Below, in pieces: positions 22,936-35,059 of a stretch of DNA of 64,000 bases. Position 1 is the first letter of the stretch, and every line of letters starts with the position of its first letter. The DNA comes from Odobenus rosmarus divergens (taxonomy: Eukaryota > Chordata > Mammalia > Carnivora > Odobenidae): contig NW_004450398.1 in the NCBI RefSeq assembly GCF_000321225.1, positions 2,489,300-2,553,299 on the forward strand, in the 5' to 3' direction. The notes under the pieces are model-generated. The model saw only the letters and a list, made by a program, of their open reading frames with translations, did no database searches and had not been told where the DNA came from. Made by a program: the position numbers and the translations under genes.

Positions 22936-23900
22936 AGAGCCTAATTTCCCTGTAAGTCTCCAAACTAGGGTCCTGTACCTGTGCCAAAATCCAGGAAATG
23001 ATCGTCTTCACTCAATCCAGCTCAGCCCAGTTACAGCCTCAAGAAATGGAATGCTTCTCAGTTCTTTGCTGTATTTCACACAACCCACCATTTTCATTTA
23101 CCTTCCAGGATTTCTTCCATTCTTACTGTCTTTTGAATAATAAAACTCCAGAGAACTTAACATACAACAGCCAGCTTGATAATAAACCCATAATTCTCTA
23201 AACTGTATCCCTTTCCTGTCTCCATTTCAGTAGTCAGTATTCAGTATTCCTGGAAAGAGGCCCTTCCCTCCTAGGCCACCTTATAGGGCCCTCACATTGA
23301 TCAAGCACCTACTATGTGCTGGACTTCGTTGGCTCCATTACCATGGCTATCTCATTTTCTTTCTGAAATAACGCTGAGAAATAGATATTCTTGCTGATTT
23401 CACTTTTCAGGTTAGCAATTGATAAGGGAAGATAAATATAGAGCAAGCCCCAAAGGTGACATCAGGCTGACGAGTGGAGGATGTAGGGTTAGATAGAACA
23501 GTGATTGCAAAAACCTCGTATAATTTAAGGCCACTTTCTTTCCAGGGCGTGAGGTAAGGAAAGCAGGGACCAGGGAGTTGGAAGAAGAGATACAGCTGAG
23601 TGTAAAAAGGGCAAAGGTCCTCATTTGACAATGTTTTTCAAGCTCAGTTGCCAGAATTCAAGCCAGCCAGGCCTCACACACCCAGGCAGTCCCATGCTCT
23701 CTGGCTCACCCCTGCTGGTAGCTTAGAAGTGGCAGCCTCAGGGCGACTTTTGTTTGATATAACTTAGAAAACAAGAAGGAAGCAAGTGGGGGATGTAGAG
23801 ATGTCTTACTTTTAGGATTCTGGCTCCCTGAGACGAGAGGAGTGGGTTCCCTTCCGGGGGTGGCGATGCACAGGGAGAAGCACTGGAGCAGATTCTGTGG
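22935..23900. other. Promoter-upstream single-copy sequence
   Basis: A diverged minus-strand MIR may lie at 23,290-23,420 (caagcacctactatgtgctg). Otherwise unique. Confidence 0.4.
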
Positions 23901-23901
23901 G

Positions 23902-23954
23902 GTGTGTGTGAGTGTGTGTGTGTGTGTGTGTATTGTGTGTGTGTGTGTGTGTGT

Positions 23955-23985
<31 letters not shown>
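23902..23985 (+). repeat. Interrupted (TG)n microsatellite in the GRIN2A promoter
   Basis: About 84 bases of TG dinucleotides are broken by an A, a TATT and a GG interruption into four blocks. It lies immediately upstream of the CpG island. The human GRIN2A promoter carries a variable GT repeat reported to repress transcription. This appears to be the counterpart by position, which is inference. Confidence 0.9.
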
Positions 23986-23986
<1 letters not shown>

Positions 23987-24118
23987 GGCGCGCCTGTGCG
24001 TGGAGGGGGATTGCTGTACCCAGCGCGAGGCACTGGGGGAGGAAGAAGCGATAGCAGAGATCTGAATAATTGATTCTTCAGCCGCCCCAGACGCTCAGAA
24101 GCGGGCGTAGAGCGTGGT

Positions 24119-24139
24119 TTCAGCACCACGGACAGCGGC
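24119..24139 (+). promoter_or_regulatory. RE1/NRSE element (REST binding site)
   Basis: The word TTCAGCACCACGGACAGCG matches the canonical RE1 consensus, in which both half-sites (TTCAGCACC and GGACAG) have normal spacing. It sits about 0.75 kb upstream of the exon 1 donor, at the proximal edge of the CpG island. REST silences neuronal genes, including NMDA-receptor subunit genes, in non-neuronal cells. The sequence match is direct; occupancy is inference. Confidence 0.9.
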
Positions 24140-24615
24140 ACACCGCCGCAGGCACCCCCCTTCGCCAGTCCTGGCCCTGTCGCCGCCGTGCGCTCCCGAA
24201 ACGGGTGGCCGTGCTCCGCGCCGCCGCCGAGGGACTGCGGGGTCTGCCTCGGCCCGCCTCCGGGGAGGGCGGCTACGGGCGGGAGATGCTTTCACCCGCT
24301 GGAGCTCCAAGCCTCTCTGGCTGTCGCGGGGGCTGCTGCGTCTAGTCGACTGAGAACAAGTCCCTAAGTTGGCGTGGGGGCGCCCCTGCCTTCCTCCTCC
24401 TCTTCCTCCGAGGCCACCGCAGCAGAAGCACGCCCCAGAAGCCCGGCTTTGCCAGTGCTGTGAACCAGGGTGGCTAAGCGCTCTCCGGACTCCCGTCGGG
24501 AAATGGGGAGCTGAACGCCTGGCGGCGAGCTGGCTCCGCAGCGAAGGGCCCAGAGGGAGCTGCCATCCCCCGCCCGCGCCTCTCTCCGGCGGGGACCGCG
24601 GGGATCCCCGGCCAC

Positions 24616-24666
24616 ACGCGCGCGCGCGCTCCCACACTCACACACACACTCGCCGTCACACACACC
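24616..24666 (+). repeat. CG/CA alternating tract within leader exon 1
   Basis: cacgcgcgcgcgcgct is followed by interrupted CA runs. Alternating purine-pyrimidine DNA of this kind can adopt Z-form. It would be transcribed into the 5' UTR if transcription starts upstream. Confidence 0.7.
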
Positions 24667-24795
24667 ACCAGCTCGGAGCCTGGGCTGCGGAGAGGGCTGT
24701 CGGGCGAGCTCAGAGGACCAGGCAGCTGCTGTCCGGAGTGGGGCAGGAAGCCGAGCTCCGGCTTTTGGAGGGAGGTGCTGCCGGGTTGGCCGGAG

Positions 24796-24816
24796 CATGG
24801 GGCTGGGTGAGCGCTG
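24796..24816 (+). other. Upstream ORF 1 in GRIN2A exon 1 (6 codons plus stop)
   Basis: ATG at 24,796 runs in frame to TGA at 24,814-24,816. It is relevant only if transcription starts upstream of it. It is one of a cluster of very short non-overlapping upstream ORFs in the leader. Confidence 0.5.
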
Positions 24817-24847
24817 AGAGTCGCGGCCGCAGCCATCAGCCCTGGAG

Positions 24848-24871
24848 ATGACCAGGAGCGGCCACTGCTGA
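24848..24871 (+). other. Upstream ORF 2 in GRIN2A exon 1 (7 codons plus stop)
   Basis: ATG at 24,848 runs to TGA at 24,869-24,871, only five bases before the next ATG at 24,877. It has G at -3 and A at +4, a moderate context. Confidence 0.55.
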
Positions 24872-24876
24872 GAACT

Positions 24877-24894
24877 ATGTGGAGAGAGGCTGCG
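24877..24894 (+). other. Upstream ORF 3, spanning the exon 1 / coding exon junction
   Basis: ATG at 24,877 gives six codons to the exon end. If exon 1 is spliced directly to 27,106, it reads two more codons and stops at TAA 27,112-27,114, nine bases before the GluN2A ATG. The encoded peptide would be MWREAAGP. Inclusion of exon 2 would destroy this arrangement. Confidence 0.5.
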
Positions 24895-25465
24895 GTGAGT
24901 GCTGGCGCGGGACGCGGGGCCTGGGCGGCCCCTTTGGGGAAAAGACCGTGAGAGGCCTGAATAGCAGGGGGCGGCAGGACCGCAAGGGGGTCGTTGCGTG
25001 GAAATGATCGCACCTCCCTTGGGGATCCGGGACCGCGGGAGCCTGAGTCCTTCCCTCCCCCTCTCCTGCCGGTTCATAGCAAACTCAGCCAGCCGCCCCC
25101 CCATTCCCTCCTCTTTCTCTTCCTACCCCCCTCCCTCAGCAGCTCCTAGCCGAACAACTCCCAGCAACCGGCGCCAGGGAGGTGGTAGGGGGTGAGGGTG
25201 GAGATGCCCAGTTAGCTTCTCGTGCGTGGCCAACCTGGGGCTCCGGTTCTCCTGTACGCCCCGAAGCGGAGCTCTCCAAATCGACCACCGGGTCTGAGGA
25301 TCCGCACAGGGGGTCTTGGGCACCGAGCTTCAGCTTCCCCTCTCCGGTCTAGCCCCCTGTGCGCACGGGGGTTTGTCAGTATTGCGGACTGCAGCCTGCC
25401 CCCCAGTCCCCTTTCCCCTGCCGGTGGGCTGACCCTGCCTCTCTGTCTCTTCTCCACCCCGGTAG

Positions 25466-25656
25466 AGCCCTGCTGCAGAGCCTCCGGCTGGGATAGCCGC
25501 CCCCCGTGGGGGCGATGCGGACAGCGCGGGACAGCCAGGGGAGCGCGCGGGGGCCGCAGCATGCGGGAACCCCCTAAACCCGGTGGCTGCTGAGGCGGCC
25601 GAGATGCTCGTGCGCGCAGCGCGCCCCACTGCATCCTCGACCTTCTCCGGCTACAG
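25466..25656 (+). other. GRIN2A: Probable alternative GRIN2A 5'-UTR exon 2
   Basis: A pyrimidine-rich run (about 25,437-25,460) ending in ggtag gives a plausible acceptor at 25,464-25,465. The segment ends ...GGCTACAG|gtacgt, a strong donor at 25,657. Length is 191 bases. It could instead be an alternative first exon starting within the island, because the 3' boundary is much clearer than the 5' one. Its 3' end resembles the human GRIN2A leader as I remember it. It contains three ATGs (25,515, 25,561, 25,604), the last of which stays open into the coding exon. Confidence 0.65.
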
Positions 25657-25784
25657 GTACGTCCCAGCTGGAGACCTGGGCTCGGCCGGCCGGGGAAGAG
25701 GAAGACTCGACCGGAGAGAGAGCGGGAGAAGGATCAGGAGAGAGATGAAGCGGGAGAGGGAGCATCTGTAGCGAGGCGCGGGAG

Positions 25785-25805
25785 GAGCACCAGGGGGCGC
25801 TGCGG
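25785..25805 (+). promoter_or_regulatory. CTCF-type motif
   Basis: The core CACCAGGGGGCGCTG fits the CTCF consensus closely. It lies 130 bases after the proposed exon 2 donor, inside the CpG island, in forward orientation pointing into the gene. It could anchor a promoter loop. Binding in CpG-rich DNA would be methylation-sensitive. Confidence 0.7.
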
Positions 25806-26298
25806 CTCCGTGTTCCGTGGTGTTCACCCGAAGAGTGCCTCTGCCAGAACGAGTTCTCCCCAACTTCCCCTGGCTCCGGCAGCGCGGGGCCCGAGGGGCG
25901 CGCGCCTGTGCACGCGTGCACGACTGTGCTGGTATTTGCAGGCACGCGCAGTTGTGCACCTGGCGTGATACATGTGTGTGCACCAACTGAGGACGTGTGC
26001 GGACTCCGAATGGCCGTGGGCACCGCTACGGCGGCCTGCGGCTATGCGCAGAAACGCGCGCGTGCCTGTGAGGTTGTGCAGCCCACTGCCCACATGCCCC
26101 TAAGACTTGGTAACAGGATCTGGGGTGGAAAGCCTGGGGAGGGGCTGTACAGTTCACGTCCGTCGGAGAGCTGCTTAGGAGCCCGCCTTTCCCCCCACGC
26201 ACGTTCTCTGCCAGCTCCCATGCGCCGGCCCACGGGGTGGGGAGACGCGCCTCCTCTCCTCTCCGCGGTTCTGCATTGCACGCGGCGCGCGTGAGAGA

Positions 26299-26350
26299 GG
26301 GCGTGTGTGTGTGTGTGTGTGTGTTTGAGCGTGTGTGTGCACGCGCGCCT
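26299..26350 (+). repeat. (TG)n / purine-pyrimidine alternating tract
   Basis: A run of about twelve TG units continues into ttgagcgtgtgtgtgcacgcgcgc. It lies in the CpG island between the leader exons and the coding exon. Confidence 0.8.
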
Positions 26351-26719
26351 GTAGGGGGCGGGCCCTGGGGCCCGCCTTCTGTTGAGTGGAAATCGCTTTA
26401 CAGCCCCTACGCGAGGTGGGGCGGGTCCTACTTTCCCCCCAGACACCCCGGACCCTGGGGCGCACAAGTGAGTGTCCTCACTCCGGTGCACTGGGGGGGG
26501 TACCCTCCAGGAGAGGAGTCCGGTCTGCAGCGGGTGCCCGGTGGAGCCAGGGCTGTGCTGCACCCGGCAGGTTCACAGGGGGCGGGGTCAGCCAACTAGC
26601 CCAGCGCGGAAGTGGGGCTGCGGAGTCTCTGCACCGCCTCCGCACGCGGGGGCTGGTCTGTAATTCGCTCCTCGTGAGCAGGGGGCGGGGTCGGTAACTT
26701 AGTCAGCACTAGGCAGGTG

Positions 26720-27105
26720 GGAGAGGGGTGGGAGAGGGGTGGGTGGAGGGTTTGCTCTGTGTGCCTACGCTGAGGGGCTGGGGTCCACAGCTAACTTGGG
26801 GGTGTGGTGGGAGATGTGGGCAGAATTAAGTATGGAGAAGAGGCCGGAGACGGGGTGAGAAGGAGGTTGGATGCAAAGATAAACTTGGGGACAGGGATGG
26901 AGAATTAGCTCGGATTGAAGTTGTGGATAGAGTTGGATCGAAGGATGTGGATGGCATCAGGAATGGGGAATGGAGTCAGTGACTGTCAGCTTGCTCTGGG
27001 GATGGGCTCTATACTTGGCTCCTAGAGCCAGGGGCTGGGTTAGTAATCCTTTTCGTCCAGATCCCTTGCTCACCGCTGCCCTGACTCTCCCTCTCCGCCT
27101 TACAG
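26720..27105. other. Intron 5' of the GRIN2A coding exon, distal to the CpG island
   Basis: GA/GT-rich sequence beginning with a short tandem of gggagaggggt (26,720-26,742). It ends in the acceptor of the coding exon. Confidence 0.6.
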
Positions 27106-28960
<1,855 letters not shown>

Positions 28961-28964
28961 TCTT

Positions 28965-29080
28965 GGAGTCTCCTAGAGCATCCTACAACTTTCAGATGAA
29001 GTGCCTGAGGCATAGGGGGCAGATAATGACTTGGCCAAGGCCAAAAGGTGGGCAATGGAACTAGAACTCAGTTTTTTATT
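28965..29080 (-). repeat. MIR SINE, partial
   Basis: Contains ttcagatgaagtgcctgagg, cttggccaaggccaaaaggt. Confidence 0.65.
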
Positions 29081-31200
29081 CTCAAGCTGTGATCTCACAT
29101 TCCAGGAAATTAAGCCTATCCTTTAACTTTGTCATCCCATCTTCAAGAAGGTCAAGGAATTAATCTCATTTTATAGGAGGTTCTAAGCCATGGAGAGGTA
29201 CAGTGAATCAGAGCCTAGGGCTTGTGCATAAGGAATGACCAGCCCTCTGACGAAGGCATGAAGAAGAACTACAGTTTCTAGCAGGGGTTTGCAGTGTGAT
29301 TTTGGGATCTAGATATTATCATTGACCCCTCCTCCCTTCTGAAGTTTTGACCAAAGAAGCAATACGCAAAAGACAGTAGCTGTGTTGAAAGTCAAATGTA
29401 TGGATCGACTAGGGTCCAGCATGATCAGTGGGGAAATCTGGTGAAATCTTGAGTTGGAGAAGGTGTCTTGAGGCTGGGAGGGCTGAGCTGGCGGGTATGT
29501 GTCTCAGGCCCTTACCTGACTTACCCATAGGACTGGAGGCAAGGGAGCGGGAACAGAGAGTGGGCTCATAGTTGAGCACTCATCTGATATACAGTGACCC
29601 TGCCCACTGTGAATGTCAGGCTCTGACCTATTGGACCAGCAAGCTGCTCCTTCCTTAAAGGGGTATTAGAAAGGGAGTTTTGAGGGTATGGGTGGAAGCA
29701 TTCTCCTCTTCTGTAGAATGAAACAGCCTTATAGAGATTGGACAAGAGCTGACCCCACTTAATAATACAGAAGGAAAAGGGAATCAGGAAATGGCAAAAG
29801 GAAGATGAGAAAAGACATTTTCAGAGAAATCAAGATTGGAGAGAGATTTAAGAGGGGATGAAGAGGAGAGGAAGGAAAATTGGTTCGAAGATGGTGAAGG
29901 GAATTGGTTACTCCTCTTTGTTGTCGGGGCTTGCCAAGTTGGTCTTGATGGCAGGGAATCAAAGAAGTGAGCGTGGATAATGTTGGAATATATGTTGGGC
30001 CCCATGTGTGGGATGAGCAGGTGATATTGAGAGGAGGCGGGTTAAAGAGTGGTTATTTTGAGAAACTTGGATGTGTTAAAAAAGAAAAGAGATTGTCTGA
30101 GATGTGGACAGCCCTTCCTTCCATTAGTAGCACATATAGTTGGCTGGTGCCTTTGCCACTTGTTTCTTTTGGAGCTGAACGCTGAATGCAGTTTGTTTGG
30201 TTCTGAAGAAGCAGCCATGAGACGTTGCCCAAAACTCTACCTTGCTTGGTTGAGTGTGCCAGTGGTGTTATGGCCACAAAGTCTGAATCTCCTCAAACTG
30301 AAAAGGCCTTTCTGCCTCCCCCTAAGATGATGTTCATTTGGTAAAGCCCAGAACATACTTGTGTTGTTTTCACTTCCAAATTGGTAAAATGATAGCTGAT
30401 AGCGTCCCTGTGGATAAGAACGGTAGTAAGTTTGATTATCAGGTAAATTGAACACCCACCCCCCCACCCCCCCACCACCATTTTTACCTTTCCCTCAGTC
30501 TACTTGACCCATGGGAAAAAAAGCCTTATAATAATTGAAATGTGCTAAGTGGCAGATTTTTTGTGGTGTTAATTTACAATACAGATATTAATTTTTCCTT
30601 CTATCAATGGGTGGTCTTGAAATATAATTAATTTAGAGGTGAAAATAATGGTTGATGTAGATAAAGTTCTAATCTTAACTTGGTTTGGCCATTTTGATCC
30701 TCTCCAAATGGAATACACTCTTGTTGCAGCAATAGCCCCTAATAAATCAGGCATATGCTCTAGACCTTTACATTTCTGCTCAGTGTCCTCACATCCTCCA
30801 CCCTCTCCTCCATTTCTAATGGCTCCATGGGGGAAAAGGCAAGGCTTGCTTAGATTTTAGGTACATCTATCCATGTCAGTTACTGCACGGGCTTCGCTTT
30901 ATATGACGTTTCTATCCATACCTCATCTCCTCTACTAGAGTGTAAGTTCCTTGAGGACAAACTTTTTTTAAAAAAGTGTGTTTATGTGTATTTGAAATAA
31001 CGAGTACTCCTTCTCCACAGTTTATAAAAATAATGTTTCATTGTAGACTGCTTAGAAAATATATTAATGTTTAAAGAAAAAATAAAGTTCTCCCCTCTAA
31101 GTTCTGTCACCAGGAGTAACCACAGTTGGACACGTGGGTCTATTTCCTTCTAAGCTCTATTTAGTTAGTTATCAGTTCAGGATTATACTGTATATATGGG
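29080..31200. other. Intronic single-copy sequence
   Basis: A short L2-like tip lies near 30,935-30,965 (ctagagtgtaagttccttg). A C-rich patch occurs at 30,461-30,480. Nothing else is recognised. Confidence 0.4.
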
Positions 31201-32370
31201 ATGGGTTTTTTTTTTTTTTTTTTTTTTTTTGTACTTTGCACTCTGTGGGCTTTTTTTAAGTCAGAAGATCCAGGGTTTAATTCCAGAAAAATCTCAGCCA
31301 TTATGTGTTGGATGTTTCCTCTCCAACATTTTCTCTGTTCTCTCCATATGTAGTTTCTCGATCAGTCCTCCAGGTATCTTAAATTAAACATTTTTTTTTT
31401 TTCAGTTCTCTATCTCTCTGCGCAATGTTGGGAAGGTTTCGTCAGTTCTACACTCCAGTTAACCAGCTCTTTTTATTTGTATCTGGTCTCTTACTTTGCC
31501 TATCTGTTGAGCTTTTAATTTCAACAGTGGTTCACCATATTTCCAAGATAAATAATTGGCCCCTTTTTATACCTTCCTGCTTTTTGTGTTTTATAAAAAA
31601 TTCTTTTCACTTTGTGAATGTAAATCCTTCCTCTGTCCCTTTGAGGATTAAAAAAAAAATACTGCAAAGTCCTTCTCTGATTTCTTTAGTGTCTTTTTTT
31701 CTTCAGGTATGAATTCTTTCATTTTGTAGATTCTGATCATTGGATGTCCTCATATGTCCTCTAATTTTTGTTTGTGAATTTTTAAGGTGATTTTATTATT
31801 TCCTCTGCCCTATGTCTGCAAGGGTATGTGCTTTTAAAGTAAAGCTCATGTCAACAGCTAAGCTCAGAGCTCTCTCCCTGCTCTATATATCCTGTGGTGC
31901 AGGCTTGGGTTCCAGTCTCACGTAAGTTACTTCATTTTGGCTCCTTGCCACAGACAGGGGCATCCTTTTTGGCTGTGACTCCTAGCAGCATGATTCTGGG
32001 TACAGTTTTGCCTCTTATCCCCTAGGTAGATGTTGGGACCTCTGCTTCCATGGCTTATATTGAACCTATCCCCCATGAACCATGTGGCTTTGGTTCCTAC
32101 TTGAAATTGTAGAGTCTCATCTTCTGATTCATTTGTTTTCAGGGAGTCCTCTTTATCTTTGATCTGTGATTCTCTTTTCCTAGTTCCAAGCAGTACTATG
32201 TAAATTTTAAAATATCTAAAGATTTATCTATAAATTCTGTGTCTTAGGAGCAGAAGAGGGAGGTTACTGAGTGTGTTCACTCTGATTTAGACCCAGTTAT
32301 ATTTCACATTCTGCTTTTATTTTTTCAAACTTGATTATGTATTCATGGAATTTTCCCTTATTATTAGACT
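31200..32370 (-). mobile_element. T-rich region, probable old LINE-derived sequence
   Basis: Begins with a T24 run (31,207-31,230). Contains cagttctctatctctctgcg, gatcattggatgtcctcata and other T-rich phrases resembling minus-strand LINE remnants. Family and limits are uncertain. Confidence 0.35.
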
Positions 32371-32380
32371 TCTCAAATAT

Positions 32381-32621
32381 TATTTTATTTTTTAAATTTT
32401 TATTTATTTTTAAAATAATTTTTAAAAAATATTTTATTTATTTATTTATTTGAATGGGGGGGGAGCACACAAGCACACACAAGGGAGTGGCAGGCAGAGG
32501 GAGAGGGAGAAGCAGGCTCTCTGCTCAGTAGAGAGCCTGATGCAGGGCTCAATCCCAGAACCCTGGAATCATGACCTGAGCTGAAGGCAGATGCTTAACT
32601 GACTGAGCCACCCGGGCACCC
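32381..32621 (-). mobile_element. CAN-SINE
   Basis: Target-site duplication ctcaaatat at 32,372-32,380 and 32,622-32,630. Extra AT-rich tail sequence precedes the ttatttatttatttatttg block. Confidence 0.95.
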
Positions 32622-32630
32622 CTCAAATAT

Positions 32631-33504
32631 GATTTTAAATAGCTGTGGAGTATTCTGTTTATACCACAGTTATTGAAACTAATATTTTTATTTTTGTGCC
32701 TTTAGTAAGGTTGGTTTCTGGTTCACATGTGTGTTCTTTTGGCATCTTGTGCTGATTTTGCCCTTTGTGTTTGTTTCTTGGTAAATGTTTGTTGATTGAA
32801 TGAATCAAGTTTTTGGTTCTGATGCCAGCTTGCGGCAGTTTCCAGATGAACTTAACCACACTGTGGTTCAGGGCTTTCCATGTGATGTTTGTTCCCTAAA
32901 TGCCAACTGATTACACAGGTGTGTGCCAAGTCTCCTCTTCTTTCTAGTGGGCAGATAATTAGTAGCCATCCTTGGGATTAACAGAGATTGGGGGGTTCCA
33001 TACAAAAGGCCCGGATGGTGCTACTGAGTAATAGGTCATCAGCAGGAGGGGGAACTTTCTCTTATAACGTGGCAGCTCCGGAGTTTGGCTGTGAGTGAAA
33101 CATTGAAAGCTCATGGAAAGGGCAGACACGCACATCGAATGTTGGTGGAGCCTACTCAGCTCCTGCTATGGAGGCATTGGGTAGTTCCTGAGAGAGTGGG
33201 GAGGCCTATCTTTAGCCTTTGTGATGAGGCATGTCAGATGCAATCATCTACTCCTTACATAAGTCATTGGAGAGCAAAAGGCATCACCCTGAGAGGCATG
33301 ACTAACTTTCCAAGTGGCCCTCGGGGGTCATTGGTAATCACTTGGACTCTCAATAGCTGTGTTCTGGTGGGTTCGGAGGGGGCAGTGTTCATGTTCTTTT
33401 TGGTAGCCCCAGGTGGGAAATGCTTCTCTAGATGGAGTGATGGGGGGGGTAAGGGGGATAAGGAGGGAGGTGGAAAGAGAGAAAGTGACAGAAGAGGAGA
33501 GGAG
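32631..33504. other. Intronic single-copy sequence
   Basis: Includes an open frame of 147 codons from 33,085 that runs into the SINE; I see no protein family in it. Confidence 0.4.
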
Positions 33505-33505
33505 A

Positions 33506-33700
33506 GGGTGCCTGGGTGGCTCAGTTAGTTAAGCGACTGCCTTCGGCTCAGGTCATGATCCTGGAGTCCCGGGATCGAGTCCTGCATTGGGCTCCCTGCT
33601 CGGCAGGGAGTCTGCTTCTCCCTCGGACCCTCCCCCCTCTCATGTGCCCTCTCTCTCACTCTCTCTCTCAAATAAATAAATAAAATCTTTATAAACAAAA
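33506..33700 (+). mobile_element. CAN-SINE
   Basis: Starts gggtgcctgggtggctcag and ends in aaataaataaataaaatctt. Flanked by related agaagagaggaga-like sequences (33,490-33,505 and 33,701-33,713). Confidence 0.95.
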
Positions 33701-34153
33701 AGAAGAGAGGAGAAATACAAATAGAATGTTGGGTTTGTAATACAGAGTGATGGCTTCTGGTAAGGCCATCATGAAAACAAGAGGTTATAATGTCATTACC
33801 TAGTGTGTTTTGTTTGTCCTGCACTGCCTATTTATCATGCAAATTTGAATTAGTTGCCAGTATTAAAGTTAGGAGACAGCACATTTTAAAAAAAAATCTG
33901 AATTTCTTGCTTCATTGGAAAAAAACAGAAGGCCGGAGAACACTGGTCTCATCTTTCCCCTCGGCAGGCAACAGTTGGTTGGAGATGACTAGCACCCCTA
34001 CCCCCTTGGGCAGGTGCTCTTCCTTTGTTCATTTCTCCACTTGCCCACTTCACTCATTCGTGGTAGAGACTTGGTGCTGAAGGCGCTGGGGTTTGAGATC
34101 CCCGAAGTAGGTGAAGAACATAGCTGGTCTTTATTAAGAAAGCCTTCCCCAGG

Positions 34154-34351
34154 GGCGCCTGGGTGGCTCAGTCGTTAAGCATCTGCCTTCGGCTCAGGTC
34201 ATGATCCCAGGGTCCTGGGATCAAGTCCCGTATCAGGCTCCCTACTCGGCGGGGAGCCTGCTTCTCTCTCTGCCTGCCGCTCCCCCTGCTTGTGCTCTCT
34301 CTCTCTCTGTGTCAAATAAATAAATAAAATCTTTAAAAAAGAAAAAAAAAA
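34154..34351 (+). mobile_element. CAN-SINE, young copy
   Basis: Perfect 18-base target-site duplication aagaaagccttccccagg (34,136-34,153 and 34,352-34,369), intact head, CT-tract and A-rich tail. Sequence is close to the arctoid consensus as I remember it. Confidence 0.98.
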
Positions 34352-34829
34352 AAGAAAGCCTTCCCCAGGCATTCTCCTTCTCCTCCAAGGGCTACTTCTT
34401 GGTAGGTGGCAAATTCCTGATGTGCACGGGGCCAAGCTTCTGGGTTCACTGCTGCCATCACTAGTCTACTGTAGCTCTTCTGAACCCACAGGCGTTAAAT
34501 CCTTCTCAGCACGGTCCTCCAACAAACCCCTACCAACCAACTTGAGTCCGAGGGCCCCAGAAAACCTTGGACAAAAGATCTGAGGACCTAAATTCCATTT
34601 CCAAATAGCAGTGTGACCTGGAGAAAGGCCCTTCACCTTTCTGGGCCTTAGGTTCTCTTGGGGAACGAGGGTTGGGGTGGTATCATTTCTGAGGCCTCTT
34701 CCAGCTCTGAAAATTTTATTGCCTTTGAGAAAAGACCAACAAGAAACATGCCAAAATGTGAGCAGTGGTTGTCTTTGAGGGGTAGACTCATGGCTATGTC
34801 AATCTTTGAAAAAACGTCATTCTAGCATG

Positions 34830-35058
34830 GTTAATAAGTTGAACCTTTGAGTTAGGTTGTCTGAGTTGAAATTCAAGCTTCCACTTACCAGATGGGTGAT
34901 CATGGGGAAGCTCCTCAATACCTCTGAGCCTCAGTGCCTTTTGTTTGTTTGTTTCTGACCCCAGCCTGCCCTCAGTGTCTTCATTTTTAAAAAGGAGACA
35001 GAAATAGTACTTCATAGAGTAGCTCAGTGCTTGGCTCATAGTAAATACTTACTCCAGC
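34830..35058 (+). repeat. MIR SINE
   Basis: Contains cttccacttaccagatgg, gaagctcctcaatacctctg, agcctcagtgcc, gcttggctcatagtaaatac. A short gtttgtttgtttg run interrupts it. Confidence 0.85.
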
Positions 35059-35059
35059 A

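Larger units (their letters stand above)
24480..24894 (+). other. GRIN2A: GRIN2A 5'-UTR exon 1 (left edge not determined)
   Basis: The sequence ends in GGCTGCG|gtgagt, a good splice donor at 24,895. It lies in the CpG island 2.2 kb before the coding exon, in the right place and orientation for the leader of GRIN2A. There is no TATA box, so the transcription start cannot be read from the sequence; 24,480 is only a placeholder. The exon is very GC-rich and contains a purine-pyrimidine alternating stretch (24,616-24,666) and several short ATG-initiated ORFs. The leader of rodent GluN2A is known to restrain translation, and this architecture fits. Confidence 0.7.
23985..26720. promoter_or_regulatory. 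GRIN2A: CpG island and TATA-less promoter region of GRIN2A
   Basis: The sequence changes abruptly after the TG repeat to GC-rich DNA dense in CpG (gcgcgc, ccgccg, gggcgg words), continuing through both leader exons and thinning out near 26,700. GC boxes are visible (for example around 24,265-24,285, 26,355-26,365, 26,411-26,420, 26,579-26,588 and 26,681-26,690). No TATA box was recognised. This is the expected promoter class for a brain-expressed glutamate-receptor gene. The long open frames on both strands here result from scarce stop codons in GC-rich DNA. Confidence 0.88.

Noticed and set aside
24966..24985. Second CTCF-like word (gcagggggcggcagg)
   Set aside because: It lacks the CGCT end of the motif; the site at 25,785 is much better.
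24364..25104. Long minus-strand open frame (246 codons) across leader exon 1
   Set aside because: GC-rich CpG-island DNA lacks stop codons, and several other frames are open here on both strands. The translation is low-complexity and matches no family I know.
34154..34230. tRNA-like sequence with A- and B-box motifs (also in the other CAN-SINEs)
   Set aside because: These are the tRNA-derived heads of CAN-SINEs, with tails and target-site duplications, not tRNA genes.
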